Part shown: positions 40,633 through 50,778 of the stretch, one piece after another
Layout: each line of letters starts with the position of its first letter
Position numbering within the stretch: position 1 is the stretch's first letter
DNA from: Amyloporia xantha
Taxonomy: Eukaryota > Basidiomycota > Agaricomycetes > Polyporales > Adustoporiaceae
Reading direction: 5' to 3'
Assembly: GCA_036971615.1 (NCBI GenBank)
Contig: JAYKKR010000021.1
Location: forward strand, 496,001 to 560,000
Length of the DNA: 64,000 bases
Notes under the pieces: generated by a model
Told to the model about the DNA's origin: nothing
The model's input: only the letters and a program-made list of their open reading frames with translations
The model's database searches: none
Program-made: the position numbers and the translations under genes

Positions 40633-40892
40633 TGTGTGGTTTGTTTGAATTGTTTCTCTCATCACGCTTTTTTTGCAAAGGATTGTATTCTTGCTGTAGC
40701 CATACCCGATGTATTTTACCATATCCACTCAAAGTTCTCCCTTTTTGTATTCAATCATAGCTGCATCGAACACAAAGCAGAAAAAGTACACTGACCCAAA
40801 CGAAGACCCATAGCGCTACAAATAATACAATATGAATGATATGGACCGTAACAATCGTACAAGCTCAACCCCACAGCCCCGCCCCGACAGTC
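40633..40892. other. Intergenic between convergent 3' ends of APC1 and SSN3
   Basis: Short AT-rich segment with no features other than probable termination signals for both genes. Confidence 0.55.
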
Positions 40893-42541
40893 TCACCCTA
40901 GCCTCGCTTTCTTCCTCGCGTGCCCGCTCCCTACGCCCGCGGCACCCCCACTCAAGCTCCCGAAACTCGCTGCGCTCCCGCGGCTCCCTGTCTGCGGGTG
41001 CGAGAGCTGCTGCGACAGATGCGCCTGGGCCTGGGCCTGCACCTGCGCGACGTGCGCTTGCACCGTCGCCTGGGCCTGCGTTTGCGCGTGTGTCGAGTGC
41101 GAGAGCGAGTTGGCCGCGGGGAGGGGGATCATGGAGGGTGCGTCGTCGTGCGTGATGCGGCGCTGCGGGGGGACTTGGTGTGGGGGCAGGGAGTGGAATG
41201 CACTGTGGGAACGGGGGATGGAGTCGTGAGTATTTCCGCGATATGGAAGGGAGGAGGGAGGTGGAAAGGTGTGTTTGGGGGATACGTACTTCACTGTGGG
41301 CGTCGGTTCCTCTTTGAACCATTTGTGCTGGAGCGCCTCATGCGCCGTAAGACGGTTGTCCGGGTCGTATGCGAACAGCTGGCGTATCAGGTCGAAGCCC
41401 TCTTTAGAGCGGATGCGCGACTGGCACCACTCGCTAAGACGGTTCTGGTAGCTATTACACATGGTCTCAGTATGGGTTTGCGGAATGGAGAATTGCCTTA
41501 CGTATCGAGGCGTTTCATGTTCTGGTACTCGGGGAGGTCCTTCACGCCTGGCCAGTCTCGTTCTGGTAATCGTCAGACAATGCCCACTCTGCCCATCTTG
41601 CAATATACACACCATCTGGCGTACCCAAGACCTCAACAATCTTGAGGAGCTGATCTTTCTGAAACGGCACGTTCTTCTTGGAATCCAGCTTCGCCTCCTC
41701 ACCTTTAAATATCGGGCGCAGACTCGCCAGCTCGGCCATAACACACCCCACCGCCCACACATCGACCGCTTTGTTGTAGTGTTTCGCGCCGAGCAACAGC
41801 TCTGGCGCGCGGTACCAGATCGTCACGACGACTTTGTCGCCCGCAAAGAGGGGCTGCAGCGGCTGGTACGTCAGGCGCGCGAGTCCGAGGTCGCCAATCT
41901 TGACGATGCCGTTCGCGGTGATGAGGATGTTTGCGGGCTTTAGGTCACGGTGGATGATGTGGGCGGTGTGGAGGTAGAGCAGGCCGTTGAGGAGCTGGTA
42001 GGTGAGGGACTTGAGGACGGGTTGGGATATGGGCTGGCGGAGGATCTGGGAGTGGTGGTGGATGAGTTGCTGGCAGAGGTCGGATGAGTGGAGGAGCGGG
42101 AGAGTGCAGGTGAGGTGCGCACGAGGAAGTCGTGCTCGGCATACTCGAATACCATGTATATAGACTTGTCCTCCAGGATGACTTCCTTCAGAGCGACCAC
42201 GTTCTCATGCGAGATCTCGCGGTTCAGCTGAAGACATGTTAGCAATGTATAGCGTGCCCGCCAATGTGTATACTCACTGCAATCTCTCTGATTGCGCTCT
42301 GGCTAATACCGGTGTAGGTCACGACATCGCCCTCCTTGTCGGGCTTGAACTTCTTGATTGCATGTATCCGACCGTCGCCGTCCTTGCTTTTGGCTTTGTA
42401 TACTCTGCCGTAGGTACCAGAAGAGATGAATCCCTCGATAGAGTATTTGTCGACAACGCGTTTTCGTGCAGCATCCCGCTTTGCGCGGTACATGCGCATA
42501 GGGTCACTTACCAAAATATTTGAGGATCTATCTTCAAGCAT
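40893..42541 (-). CDS. SSN3: Cyclin-dependent kinase 8, Mediator kinase module
   Basis: Ser/Thr kinase that, with cyclin C, Med12 and Med13, phosphorylates RNA polymerase II-associated factors. The N-terminus (DPMRMYRAKRDAARKRVVDK) is typical of fungal SSN3. Kinase motifs: glycine loop GFISSGTYGRVYKA; the ATP-site Lys in HAIKKFK; SAIREIA in place of PSTAIRE; the catalytic loop HRDLKPANIL; DLGLARL replacing DFG, comparable to the DMG of human CDK8; and VVVTIWYRAPELLLGAKHY. The T-loop lacks an activating Thr, as in CDK8. The C-terminal tail has a Gln/Ala/His-rich stretch (HAQTQAQATVQAHVAQVQAQ) and a basic end. One base appears lost near 41555 between DDYQNE and WPGVKDLPEYQ. Two mobile elements sit directly upstream of the start. 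Confidence 0.9.
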
Positions 42542-42734
42542 TCTAGGTCTGTTTATGAGCGTCGTTGAAAGCTTGTACGAGCGACCCGGTGAAATACAAG
42601 ACTAGTATGCGTGGGCTATAGGGCACGGTGAAATATCACGGTCTTTTGACGGTAAATTAACCTAATTTACCCATGTAATTTACAGCTAATTAACCGGTCA
42701 AATTGGTCAAATTGACGGTTAATTAGCCCTGCTC

Positions 42735-43155
42735 CAGGACCCCGGCTAATCCCCCTAGAACCTCGATCCCTGGAGACCCACTTTCGGACCTAGAGATGTT
42801 GCCTGATTCGGACAAAAAAGATCGAACCTCAAGCGTTTGGTTCGATTTTCGGACCCAGAAAGGATCGAACGTCGCCCGAATTTACCGGCGCCTACGGCGC
42901 CGGCACTGCCCGGAAGTTCAGTCCATTTGCGGGCAATCCACGTGGGATACCGTCCGATACTCCCCTAAACGGACGTTTCGGACCCCTTCCGGATCGGACC
43001 TCAGCCTGGAAGGGGTCTTTTCGGGCCAAAATAGCATCTAACATGCCGCCCCTTTGACCCCCTTTTCGGACATTTTGTATCGAACATTTTGGGTCCTCGA
43101 CCCCCATTTTCGGACTTTTAGGCATCGAGGCTCCTGGGGGATTAGCCGGGGTCCT
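42735..43155. mobile_element. Non-autonomous inverted-repeat transposon (MITE), copy 3 (nested)
   Basis: The ends are 35-bp inverted repeats (42735-42769 and 43121-43155, terminal bases AGGACCCCGGCTAATCCCCC) with a few mismatches. The 8-bp target duplication CCTGCTCC is exact (42727-42734 and 43156-43163). The inside contains TTTTCGGAC and GATCGAAC units in the same order as copy 2, including two near the right end, and a perfect palindrome around GGCGCCTACGGCGCC near 42890. No open frame. It lies 194 bp from the SSN3 start codon. Confidence 0.9.
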
Positions 43156-43368
43156 CCTGCTCCTCATTCTCGCCGCTGTCGCCTGTCTTGTTCGCGGTAT
43201 CTCGCTCTGGTGCTGGCCGTGGTGCGTTGATAGGCTCGTCCGCAAGAACTTCCATGAGCAGAGGCGGCTCAATATCCACGAGATCCGCAGCAACAAACAC
43301 ATCCCACTTCGCTGCTTGGTAGTCTCGCGCATCACTAAATCTTAAGTAGAGTTTTATCTCGTTGCCTT
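43156..43368 (-). pseudogene. Gene fragment (one exon) of unknown identity beside the nested MITE
   Basis: On the minus strand a continuous frame of about 70 codons starts after a splice acceptor-like site at 43369. It reads NEIKLYLRFSDARDYQAAKW, then DVFVAADLVDIEPPLLMEVL and an acidic tail, running into the MITE where it stops inside the terminal repeat. The composition is protein-like and not low-complexity, but I recognise no family and see no start codon or upstream exon. It lies inside the right arm of the host element, so it may be a captured host-gene piece or the last exon of a disrupted gene. Confidence 0.4.
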
Positions 43369-43807
43369 CTGATTATCTATAGACGACATTGATATTCCGG
43401 GTAGATAATGCTACTATGGTCTGACGGGCTTTGAGATGGCCTGAAAACCTCCGAAAACATCCTGTGTTACCACTGTCAAATTGACCCTATTTGACCCATG
43501 ATTTTTGACCCTCCTGAAATTGACCTGTAATTTACCGGTAATTTACATAGGTTAATCAGCCGAGCTAATTAGCCCAGCCTATTTCACCGCGGCCTAGTTG
43601 TCTAGTCTTAAGTAGAATCCAAGTTCAGAACGAAGCTGTAGCGCGCCCCGCCGCCATCGCCCGATTTGGCACCGCTGGGCGGCATTGGTACACGTGATTG
43701 GTACTGTTGGTGTTAGCGCCGATCTCTAATTTCTTTCCGAGGCTCTGGAGAGCGGCTCGGCTGCAGCTGGAGATTCTCATTTGTAGGCAGTGCACTCGGG
43801 ACGCCAT

Positions 43808-44678
43808 ATGCAGGCCGATTCTGACAGTGGCCCTCATTTCAATGGGCCCGTATATCATCCACTCTTCTCATCGCTCGACGGAGATGTCGTCTTGGGCTCT
43901 AAAGATCGCACCCTCTTCCGCGTCCATTCGTACACCTTGAAGACCACATCGGGATGGTTTCGCGCCATGTTCAGTCTCCCACCCACCGGAGAACCAGGCT
44001 CCGCCACCAGTCACATCTACCTGGACGAGGACACCGGGACCTTGGAAAGCCTCCTGCGCATGGTCTGCGGGCTTCCAATTCCAGTCCTCGATTCATGCGA
44101 CACCGTCGAGCCCATCCTCCTCGCCGCAGAGAAGTACGACATGCCAGGCCCTATGTCGATCATCCGTGCACTGACGACCAACCCCTCCCTTCTTGGCCGA
44201 TCCGCTGCGTCTATATGCCATCGCTTGTCGGTACGAGTGGCAAGACGAGGCAAGGACGGCGTCGCGGCACACGCTCGCCTTGAACCTGCATGCGCCCGAA
44301 AACCGACTATCATTGATGAAGCTGGCGACGCCTGCACTGCTCGGTCTGTTCGAGCTGCACCGTGCCAGACGCGAGGCACTCCGCCGGCGGCTGGATGACC
44401 CGCCCTTTGTCAATGCCGGCGGAGACACCCTGTGCAGCAACTGCGGGGCGACCGTCGATTATCATACCTGGCGGGAATTGAAATACGCCATCATCCTGGA
44501 GATGGACGTGCGCCCGCTGGGCGATACGGTCTGCAATGAAGGGCTCCTTGAGTGGCCTGCTGCCCGTGCATGCTGGAATGCCACATGTGCCAGTTGCGGC
44601 CGGGCTCTATATGACCAGAAAGAGACCCTTCGAGTCATCCGCGAATGCATTGATCAGTTGCCGACGACAATCGAGTAA
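43808..44678 (+). CDS. BTB/POZ domain protein (one frameshift)
   Basis: An N-terminal BTB/POZ fold of the fungal type: YHPLFSSLDGDVVLGSKDRT, FRVHSYTLKTTSGWFRAMF, IYLDEDTGTLESLLRMV, then VEPILLAAEKYDMPGPMSII. These domains form dimers and often link targets to Cullin-3. After one extra C at 44187-44189 the frame continues with LADPLRLYAIACRYEWQDEA and TASRHTLALNLHAPENRLSL, a helical region usual in basidiomycete BTB proteins. A C-terminal Cys-rich part has CSNCG and CASCG, which may bind zinc. The ATG at 43808 (MQADSDSG) was chosen as the first ATG in frame. No introns seen. Specific function unknown. Confidence 0.75.
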
Positions 44679-45299
44679 GTCGTCCGAGAATCTTGTGCGA
44701 AAGTAAGACCGCCTAGTTGACTATTTGCTAAACTAGCAGTGATCCCGATCCGGCGCTCCCCATAATAGCTGCGTGACGATCGTTCTCGGGACTCATCATC
44801 CTCTGGAAGGTATCCCTTCCTCCTTTCTTTCATTGCTCTTCTGAACCTGCCAATGGCTCTCCGTTCTTGCATCATCGTTTCGACATCGTGTACCATTATC
44901 GCACATGCACTCAGCGCATTTCTGTATCTAAGTACCTTACAACTATTACACTGTACAGTATTTCATATAGATGCTACGGACCTACTCTTCGGACCGTCTC
45001 GTTGTTAACCCAGCGGCGCGGTCAGCCCAATGGGTCGATCCCCAGGCCCCCATTACTGACAGCAGCACCGAAAGCGATAACATAGGGGCATACACATCGA
45101 GACCGGATCGTCAGGACCTTCTTTGGTGATGCTCTTAGACTTTCGTTCATTTCAAAGCGTGTCGAACATCGAGTGGGATCCCAGACTACGTAGTTCCCTC
45201 GGCGGCATCCTGTAAAGCTTTATAATGAACACATTACCAGTAACCCCACCACCAGAGTTCCTTCTATCCCCGAACTGGCCAATCTGACGCAAATAGGGG
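44679..45299. other. Intergenic, nothing recognised
   Basis: About 620 bp between the BTB gene and the dehydrogenase fragment. No motif resembling the missing N-terminal half of a dehydrogenase was seen. Confidence 0.5.
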
Positions 45300-45755
45300 A
45301 TGTCTGCCTACCTCCTCCCGCACCTCGTCCAAGCCGCCAAGACGAATGACGGCTTCCGCGAAGGATGCGGCTGCATTGCGGTCAATATGTCCGTTTCGGC
45401 ATTCTACCACAAGCCCCGTCTGCACGTCTACGCATCCAGCAGGGCGGTTGCGCATAGCATCACGCAGAGCTTGGCCTCCAAGTTCACGCGGCTCGGTGTG
45501 CGGGTGACTAGTCTCGCGGCGGCGAACGTGCCCGCCGAGATGAACGATCCCAATGGCCCGAGGAGCTTCATAACGCAGACGAAAGGCACGATGCCCATCG
45601 GACGGATCGGTAATGAGGATGATATGGCGGGAGCCGTGCTCTATCTGTCTTCGCCAGCGGCGAGCTTCGTCTCAGGGACAGCCATCACGGTGTGTCCCCT
45701 CGGTCACGTATTTTTAAGAACGGGGTGCTCGCCTGCGCTTCTTGCCCACGCATAA
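45300..45755 (+). pseudogene. Short-chain dehydrogenase/reductase, C-terminal fragment
   Basis: This matches only the second half of an SDR: helix (YLLPHLVQAAK), strand before the active Ser (CGCIAVNMSVSAFY), active-site helix (VYASSRAVAHSITQSLASKF), then RVTSLAAANVPAEM, MPIGRIGNEDDMAGAVLYL and SPAASFVSGTAITV. The nucleotide-binding TGxxxGxG half is absent upstream, and the catalytic YxxxK reads YxxxR. A conventional final exon after AITV was not found; the frame runs on to a stop at 45755. I therefore call it a broken remnant rather than an enzyme. It differs clearly from the two intact SDR genes at 48.5 and 50.8 kb. Confidence 0.65.
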
Positions 45756-45874
45756 ATTGATTGTGGACGTATTTCGGATCGCTGTTGTGCAGCGGTGGAC
45801 TTCGGACGAGGTGCACAACGTTTATGAAGAAATTGAGAGAGCGCTAAAATCCAAAGAATCGATATTCGGTTTGC

Positions 45875-47616
45875 TCATCGGGACAATCCTGCTTTCAGCA
45901 CCGGATTAACGTTAGAAACCGCCGGGACACACGAGAGCCAACCAAGGCATACCACAAACATGATACCGTCCGCCGTTAGCGATACCTGCGGGATGTCATC
46001 CTCCCTCAACACCAGTGGCACGTGCACGTGAGTAACACAGTACGGGAGCGAAGTGGTGAGCGTGTCCTTGAAATGAAAGGTCTGCAGAACAGTCGATGCG
46101 CCCATGATGGACGTGGATTGCGATGCCAATGGCCTCGAACGCAGGAGCAGGTCGTGCATCTCCCGCCGGATTATTTTAGGGTTGAAATCCAATATCGTGA
46201 GGCCTATTCCCGAGGGAGAATGCACATAGCCGACGAGGGCCTTCCATCCCAATACACAGTGTGTTGCTGACCTCAAGCTGGATTGGAGCAGCCGGGTGCT
46301 TGAGGGACCCCATTCATGCCAGCGGACAGTTCTTGCACGGGAGCTGGTGGGTGGGTTCGGCAGACATGCGCGAAACGTTGTCGCTGGTATGAAAAGGTCA
46401 TACGAGCCCCTCCCCGACGGACCATCGACGACCAAGGTGAATTCGAAGAGCACGTCGTCTGGAGACACGCTGAAGAGGACGTCGGGGCTATCGGTGCTAC
46501 CTCCATGCGAGTGAATGTGAAACTCGGCGAAGCTGTGGCCATCCCCAACTTCAGGAAGCTGCAGCGAACACGCGAACGCATCGTTGTCGATCAGACAGTC
46601 CAATACTATTGATCCGGGATCGAATCGATATAGTCGAAAATACGCATCAACACGGCGAACGAAGCAGAATATAATGCACCGCTCATCCAGGAAGAGGATT
46701 GAATTCGGAGAGGGGTCTGGTCTCAGTATGTACGCCTTCTGTGAAAGTGAGGAATTATGAAAGCGGAGGACATGGCGTTGCGGATCAAACTGACCCATAC
46801 TAGTTTCCCAGTTTTCCAGTTCCACACCCAGAAGCGGGCACTGTGACTATTCTGTTCTTCATATGTGACGTGCCATAAGACAAAGTCTTTATGTATACAC
46901 ATAGAGCCACCAACGGCGAGTTCTTCATCGGCATTTCCTTGAACAACAGAATGAGACGCCAAGGGATGAGCAGTGTGCGATAGCGATAGGAAATGGATGG
47001 GTCCGGGCATCTGTTGACTACTTACTGTCAACGCCTCGTGGAGCATAGAGGGTAGACATGTCTCACTCGTGTGGCCCTATATCTTCCACAACGACTGCAA
47101 GGTTCTGCGAGGGATCCAAACATATCGTATCTGCTGGCAGTGGCCAGTCAAAATACCTGTCTGTCCAGACTTTGGCTGGATATAGCGTGAGGTGGGAAGG
47201 GACTCGGGTCAAACTGACTTCGCCGCCTGTGAATGGCCACTGCACGATAGTATCGCCGAATATGAGATGTCCAGAACGAGCACAACGCAAGGGAGGCGTC
47301 GACAAGAGACGAGGAGAACGCCAGGCATCATGGAATGCTCTGATTCTCGAGAGTTTCTCCGTAACAGATAGATCATTCGAGCGACCATCCGCCATTCCAG
47401 AGACGAAAAGTTCGATGTTGTATTGAATACGTACATTGCACCTGATTGCCTTTGCAAGTAGAGAACACACCTGTACGACCCGCACGTCTTTCAAATCTGT
47501 CGAATGGTTTTAGAGATGGTACCGGTGCTTACTCGTTCACAGACAAGTAAGTCCTGCAATTCAAGTTGGTTTAGGACGAGTTCAAGTAACTCTAGAGGCA
47601 ACAATAGCAGGGACAT
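45875..47616 (-). CDS. F-box domain protein
   Basis: Starts at the ATG at 47616 with an F-box (MSLLLLPLELLELVLNQLEL followed by QDLLVCERV), interrupted by a small intron as is common in this group. The next exon (about 47480-47065) includes YNIELFVSGMADG and a leucine/serine-rich region. Later exons contain FWVWNWKTGKLVW and a long beta-rich C-terminal region (IILD-type repeats, VRWHEWGPSSTRLL, GIGLTILDFNPKIIRREM). Such proteins are a large family in Agaricomycetes and are predicted SCF substrate receptors; the target is unknown. Three or four introns. No clear frameshift seen. Confidence 0.75.
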
Positions 47617-48502
47617 ATTCAGCTCAGGCTTCGGTAAACTGTTACGAGTACAAGGCGAAGACTGAGGAAACGCATAAGATAAGTGTCTTGTTAGTAGTAT
47701 CAAGCTATCGCCATACAAGGCAATCATGATCTGGCGGCTTTGTGATTAATATTCCTTCGAGTTTCTTAGTTCGGCGACCTCACGCTAGCTGCAAATTCAT
47801 GGATCGACATTATAAGCTTGCTCATGTTCCTCCGTAGGGTCATCAAGATAGAACGCAATGCTGCGACATTTTTCGCGGCGCTGGAGAGAGCGCCTTGTAA
47901 CAGTGGGCGCTGAAGTTCATTTGTTCCTCTTATGTCCCTCGATTAATATTGTCTTCAGCACGCTTGAGTCTTGGTATTGTGTTATCATAAGCGTCTTTTG
48001 GGTATGGACGCCGTAGAACGGTCGCACCGCCGGCCGTGAGGACACGGCGCTCCGAGCCCCACACTGCCCGACAGTCCGGGCGTGTATAATACATTTTCTC
48101 CTCTTGGTGTGACTGGACGGGTGGGATCCCCGTCATATCTTAGCCTGGGGCGGGGGACTCAACCAAGTTGAGCTGCCCCCGCCTGTCGCTTCCGCCAAAA
48201 AAAAATCATTAGCGTCTTTATGGGACAGTGCACTAGATCATTTCCGGTGCGCAGATCTTTGTATAGTCTGCAGGCCAGAAGGAAATAAAGACACTACTTT
48301 AGGATCAACTTATGTGGCATAGCTTCCGAAGACATCATAGACTCAATAGTTTGCAACACGCGAAATTGGCAAGGACACGGGAGAAGATGGCCTAAAACAT
48401 ATGCTGTGATCAACCTCTAGCGACTCAAGAGGCCTATAAAATGCACTTATAAGCCATCGCTTCTGTGTGTGTGATGCGCTCACACATCCTCCCTCTGTCT
48501 GT
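47617..48502. other. Intergenic with a GC-rich hairpin
   Basis: No gene. A GC-rich inverted repeat at 48149-48183 (stem arms of 8 and 6 bp around a 3-base loop) is followed by nine adenines at 48197. It could be a decayed short element. The part next to 48503 contains the promoter of the first SDR gene. Confidence 0.4.
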
Positions 48503-49552
48503 ATGACGTCTCACAAAGTCTGGTTCAGTGAGTGTGCAATAGCAGGCTCCCCCTTTTAGTTGGGGCTGAACTCCGCGCGCAATACAGTAACTGGATCCTC
48601 CACAGGGTTTGGACGGCGCATGACCGAATGTGTGCTTGGGAGCGGAGACAATGTCGTCGCTACCTTGAGAAAACCCGAAGCTCTCTCGGAGCTGTCTGAA
48701 CAGTATCTGTCCGACAGATTACTCATTCTGAAACTAGATGTTACCAAGCCACAGGCTATTCTCGCTGCTTTTGCTGAGGCAGGCAAGCATTTTGGCCATA
48801 TCGACGTCGTATTCAACAATGCTGGAGGTGCCATCCTGGGAGACGCAGAGAGCACGCCAGAGGACATCGCGCGTGGAATGTTCGACGTAAACTTTTGGGC
48901 TGCGGTGAATGTCAGCAAAGAGGCCGTCCGATTCTTCCGCGAGGTGAACAGGCCTATTGGGGGCATGTTACTTCAAAATTCTTCCGTATTGGGTTTGATA
49001 GGAAGCCCTGCCCTTTCCTACTACGTTGCAGCTAAATTTGGTGCGTGACTCCAGAGTCAAATGCCTATCGACAATTCATGTTTTTAATAATCTAGCATTG
49101 GAAGGGTTTACCGAGTCACTCGCCGCTGAGCTTAATCCAGACTGGAACATTAAGGTCAGCTGTTGGCCTTGCTCAGAGTGACTCATTCTGTTAGTCCATC
49201 TAACGACGACATCACTTCACTGGCATGGAACGGACAGATCACTCTTGTTGAGCCTGGCTGGTTCCGTACAGATATAATGGGCAGCATGCTCCGTGCGCCT
49301 CTGCATCCAGCCTATGACACGCCCGTTTCACCAGTCGCCGCTTACTATAAGCATTTCGATACCAACCCTCTGGTTCGTGGAGATGTCGCCAAGGCCGTTG
49401 AAGTGATATATCGCATTGCGGCGCTTCCTGACCCACCTCTGCGGTTTCCTCTGGGGAGAGACTGCATCGAGGACGTGCGGAGCCAGACGACGAAGCTTCT
49501 CGCAATCGTGGAACAGTATGAGTCGTGGTCGGAGGGAACTGATGCCGATTAG
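48503..49552 (+). CDS. Short-chain dehydrogenase/reductase, tandem copy 1
   Basis: Classical SDR using NAD(P)H. Exons are 48503-48527, 48588-49040, 49096-49154 and 49238-49552. The cofactor loop is VWFITGSSTGFGRRM, the NNAG motif is DVVFNNAGGA, the active Ser lies in LLQNSSVLGLIGSPALS, and the catalytic YxxxK in YYVAAKFALEGFTESLAAEL is created by splicing. The segment LVEPGWFRTDI follows, and the C-terminus is SWSEGTDAD. Substrate cannot be deduced. Intron positions and most of the sequence match the second copy 2.3 kb downstream. The frame is intact and the length (about 280 residues) is usual. Confidence 0.9.
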
Positions 49553-50778
49553 CAGTGGTTTTCTCGCGCGATACCTCATGTCTAATTGACCACATTCGAA
49601 AACAGATGTTGAGATTATGCGAATAATCTGGCTGTCGCGATATGTTCGAATGGCTCACGCTGTCATCTGGTCCATGAGCATATCAGGCGCTGGCTCTAGC
49701 CGATCAGTACCGTAGCGCTCGCACAGTGATGTCTCACTGAACGTTTGTTCGAAGGAGAAGTAATTCCTCATGTCTTTCATGACGATTATTCGGCGATTGC
49801 CTGATGCAATGTTTCTCAACCACCAACCTTGTCTGCAAAAATAACCCCCCCACCCCCACCCCCGGTACGAGCTATGTACGTGTCTTCAGTCTGTATGCAG
49901 CACTGATCGGCAATACTCCTTTACAGCCTTTGTGTATCGAGGTTATCTTGACGCTTGCGGGCGTATTGCAATCAGGGTTCGTGACGCTAGGCTCAATTTT
50001 TGCCCTCTACTTGGATCAGCAGTCGACTCTGAGAAGCGCCGTAGCACATGAAGTCCGGGGTGGACAGTCCTAGATCACGAATGCTGTATCCTGCCGCTCG
50101 TTGCTGTGGTATGTGAATGCTTCTTCCCAGGTCGCTCTTCTAATCCACTATCGTGTGTGAAGTCTCCATCAACGGCTTTTTAGCATTCATGATAGTAGGT
50201 TAATGGTTCAAGGTAATATAGGTTCGGAATTCTCGCTGGTGATCAAGATATATGAGCCTTGAATGTTTATATGCACATCGAACCAACGGTAGGTTTCTCA
50301 ATGACAAGAGATCGTGTAACTGTACAATTGCACCGCGCCAGCTCACCGAGAGGTTCCTGATCTGAACAGAAAGGTATACAAACTTGGAAGTCCTTCAATG
50401 CAATCCGTCTTAAATCCGAACGTTGACATTGCACATGTGCACATTAGTGGAAGAATTGTGGTCGGGATATGTCCGATATGATACCCTGGTCTCGTACTGA
50501 GCCGGCAGGGGTCGCACCCCACCACCGCACATCTGCCGTCTGGGGCACTTGGATATGGACACCCCCTTCCGCTTAGCGCCGCTTTAGCGCCTGGTGTGAG
50601 CCGGGTGAGAGCCATTCATCATGTGCGGTAGCTGGGTGCGACATATACCGTCTGGGCACGAGATCATGATACCCGGAGATCCTCGAGGCAAATCAGGGAT
50701 GGTAAAAAAAGGTTATATATTGCACGGATTGCCCTCTGATGTTGACAGCAGCTCTCTGTTCTGCCATCGTTATCTGTT
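49553..50778. other. Spacer between tandem SDR genes, with a C-rich tract
   Basis: 1.2 kb without a supported gene. At 49844-49863 the plus strand has three cytosine runs of 7, 5 and 5 separated by single adenines; the minus strand could form a G-quadruplex. No transposon ends were seen. Confidence 0.45.

Larger units (their letters stand above)
42619..43596. mobile_element. Host inverted-repeat element interrupted by MITE copy 3
   Basis: The outer ends are similar inverted repeats: TAGGGCACGGTGAAATA at 42619-42635 and its near-reverse complement (TATTTCACCGCGGCCTA) at 43580-43596, matching at 15 of 17 positions. If the outer TA on each side is the target duplication, the element would fit the TA-specific Tc1/mariner type; this is inference. 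Both arms contain short motifs such as GGTCAAATTGAC and GGTAATTTACA in several orientations. The left arm is about 115 bp, the right arm about 430 bp, and MITE copy 3 with its own target duplication lies between. The right arm also contains a gene-like fragment. Confidence 0.5.

Noticed and set aside
43339..43616. TCTTAAGTAGA repeated at about 43339 and 43606 as a target duplication
   Set aside because: The repeats do not border inverted ends, and one lies inside the coding-like fragment; coincidence is likely.
48149..48205. GC-rich hairpin followed by an A-run as a small RNA or SINE end
   Set aside because: No A or B box, no T-run terminator, and no second copy in the window.
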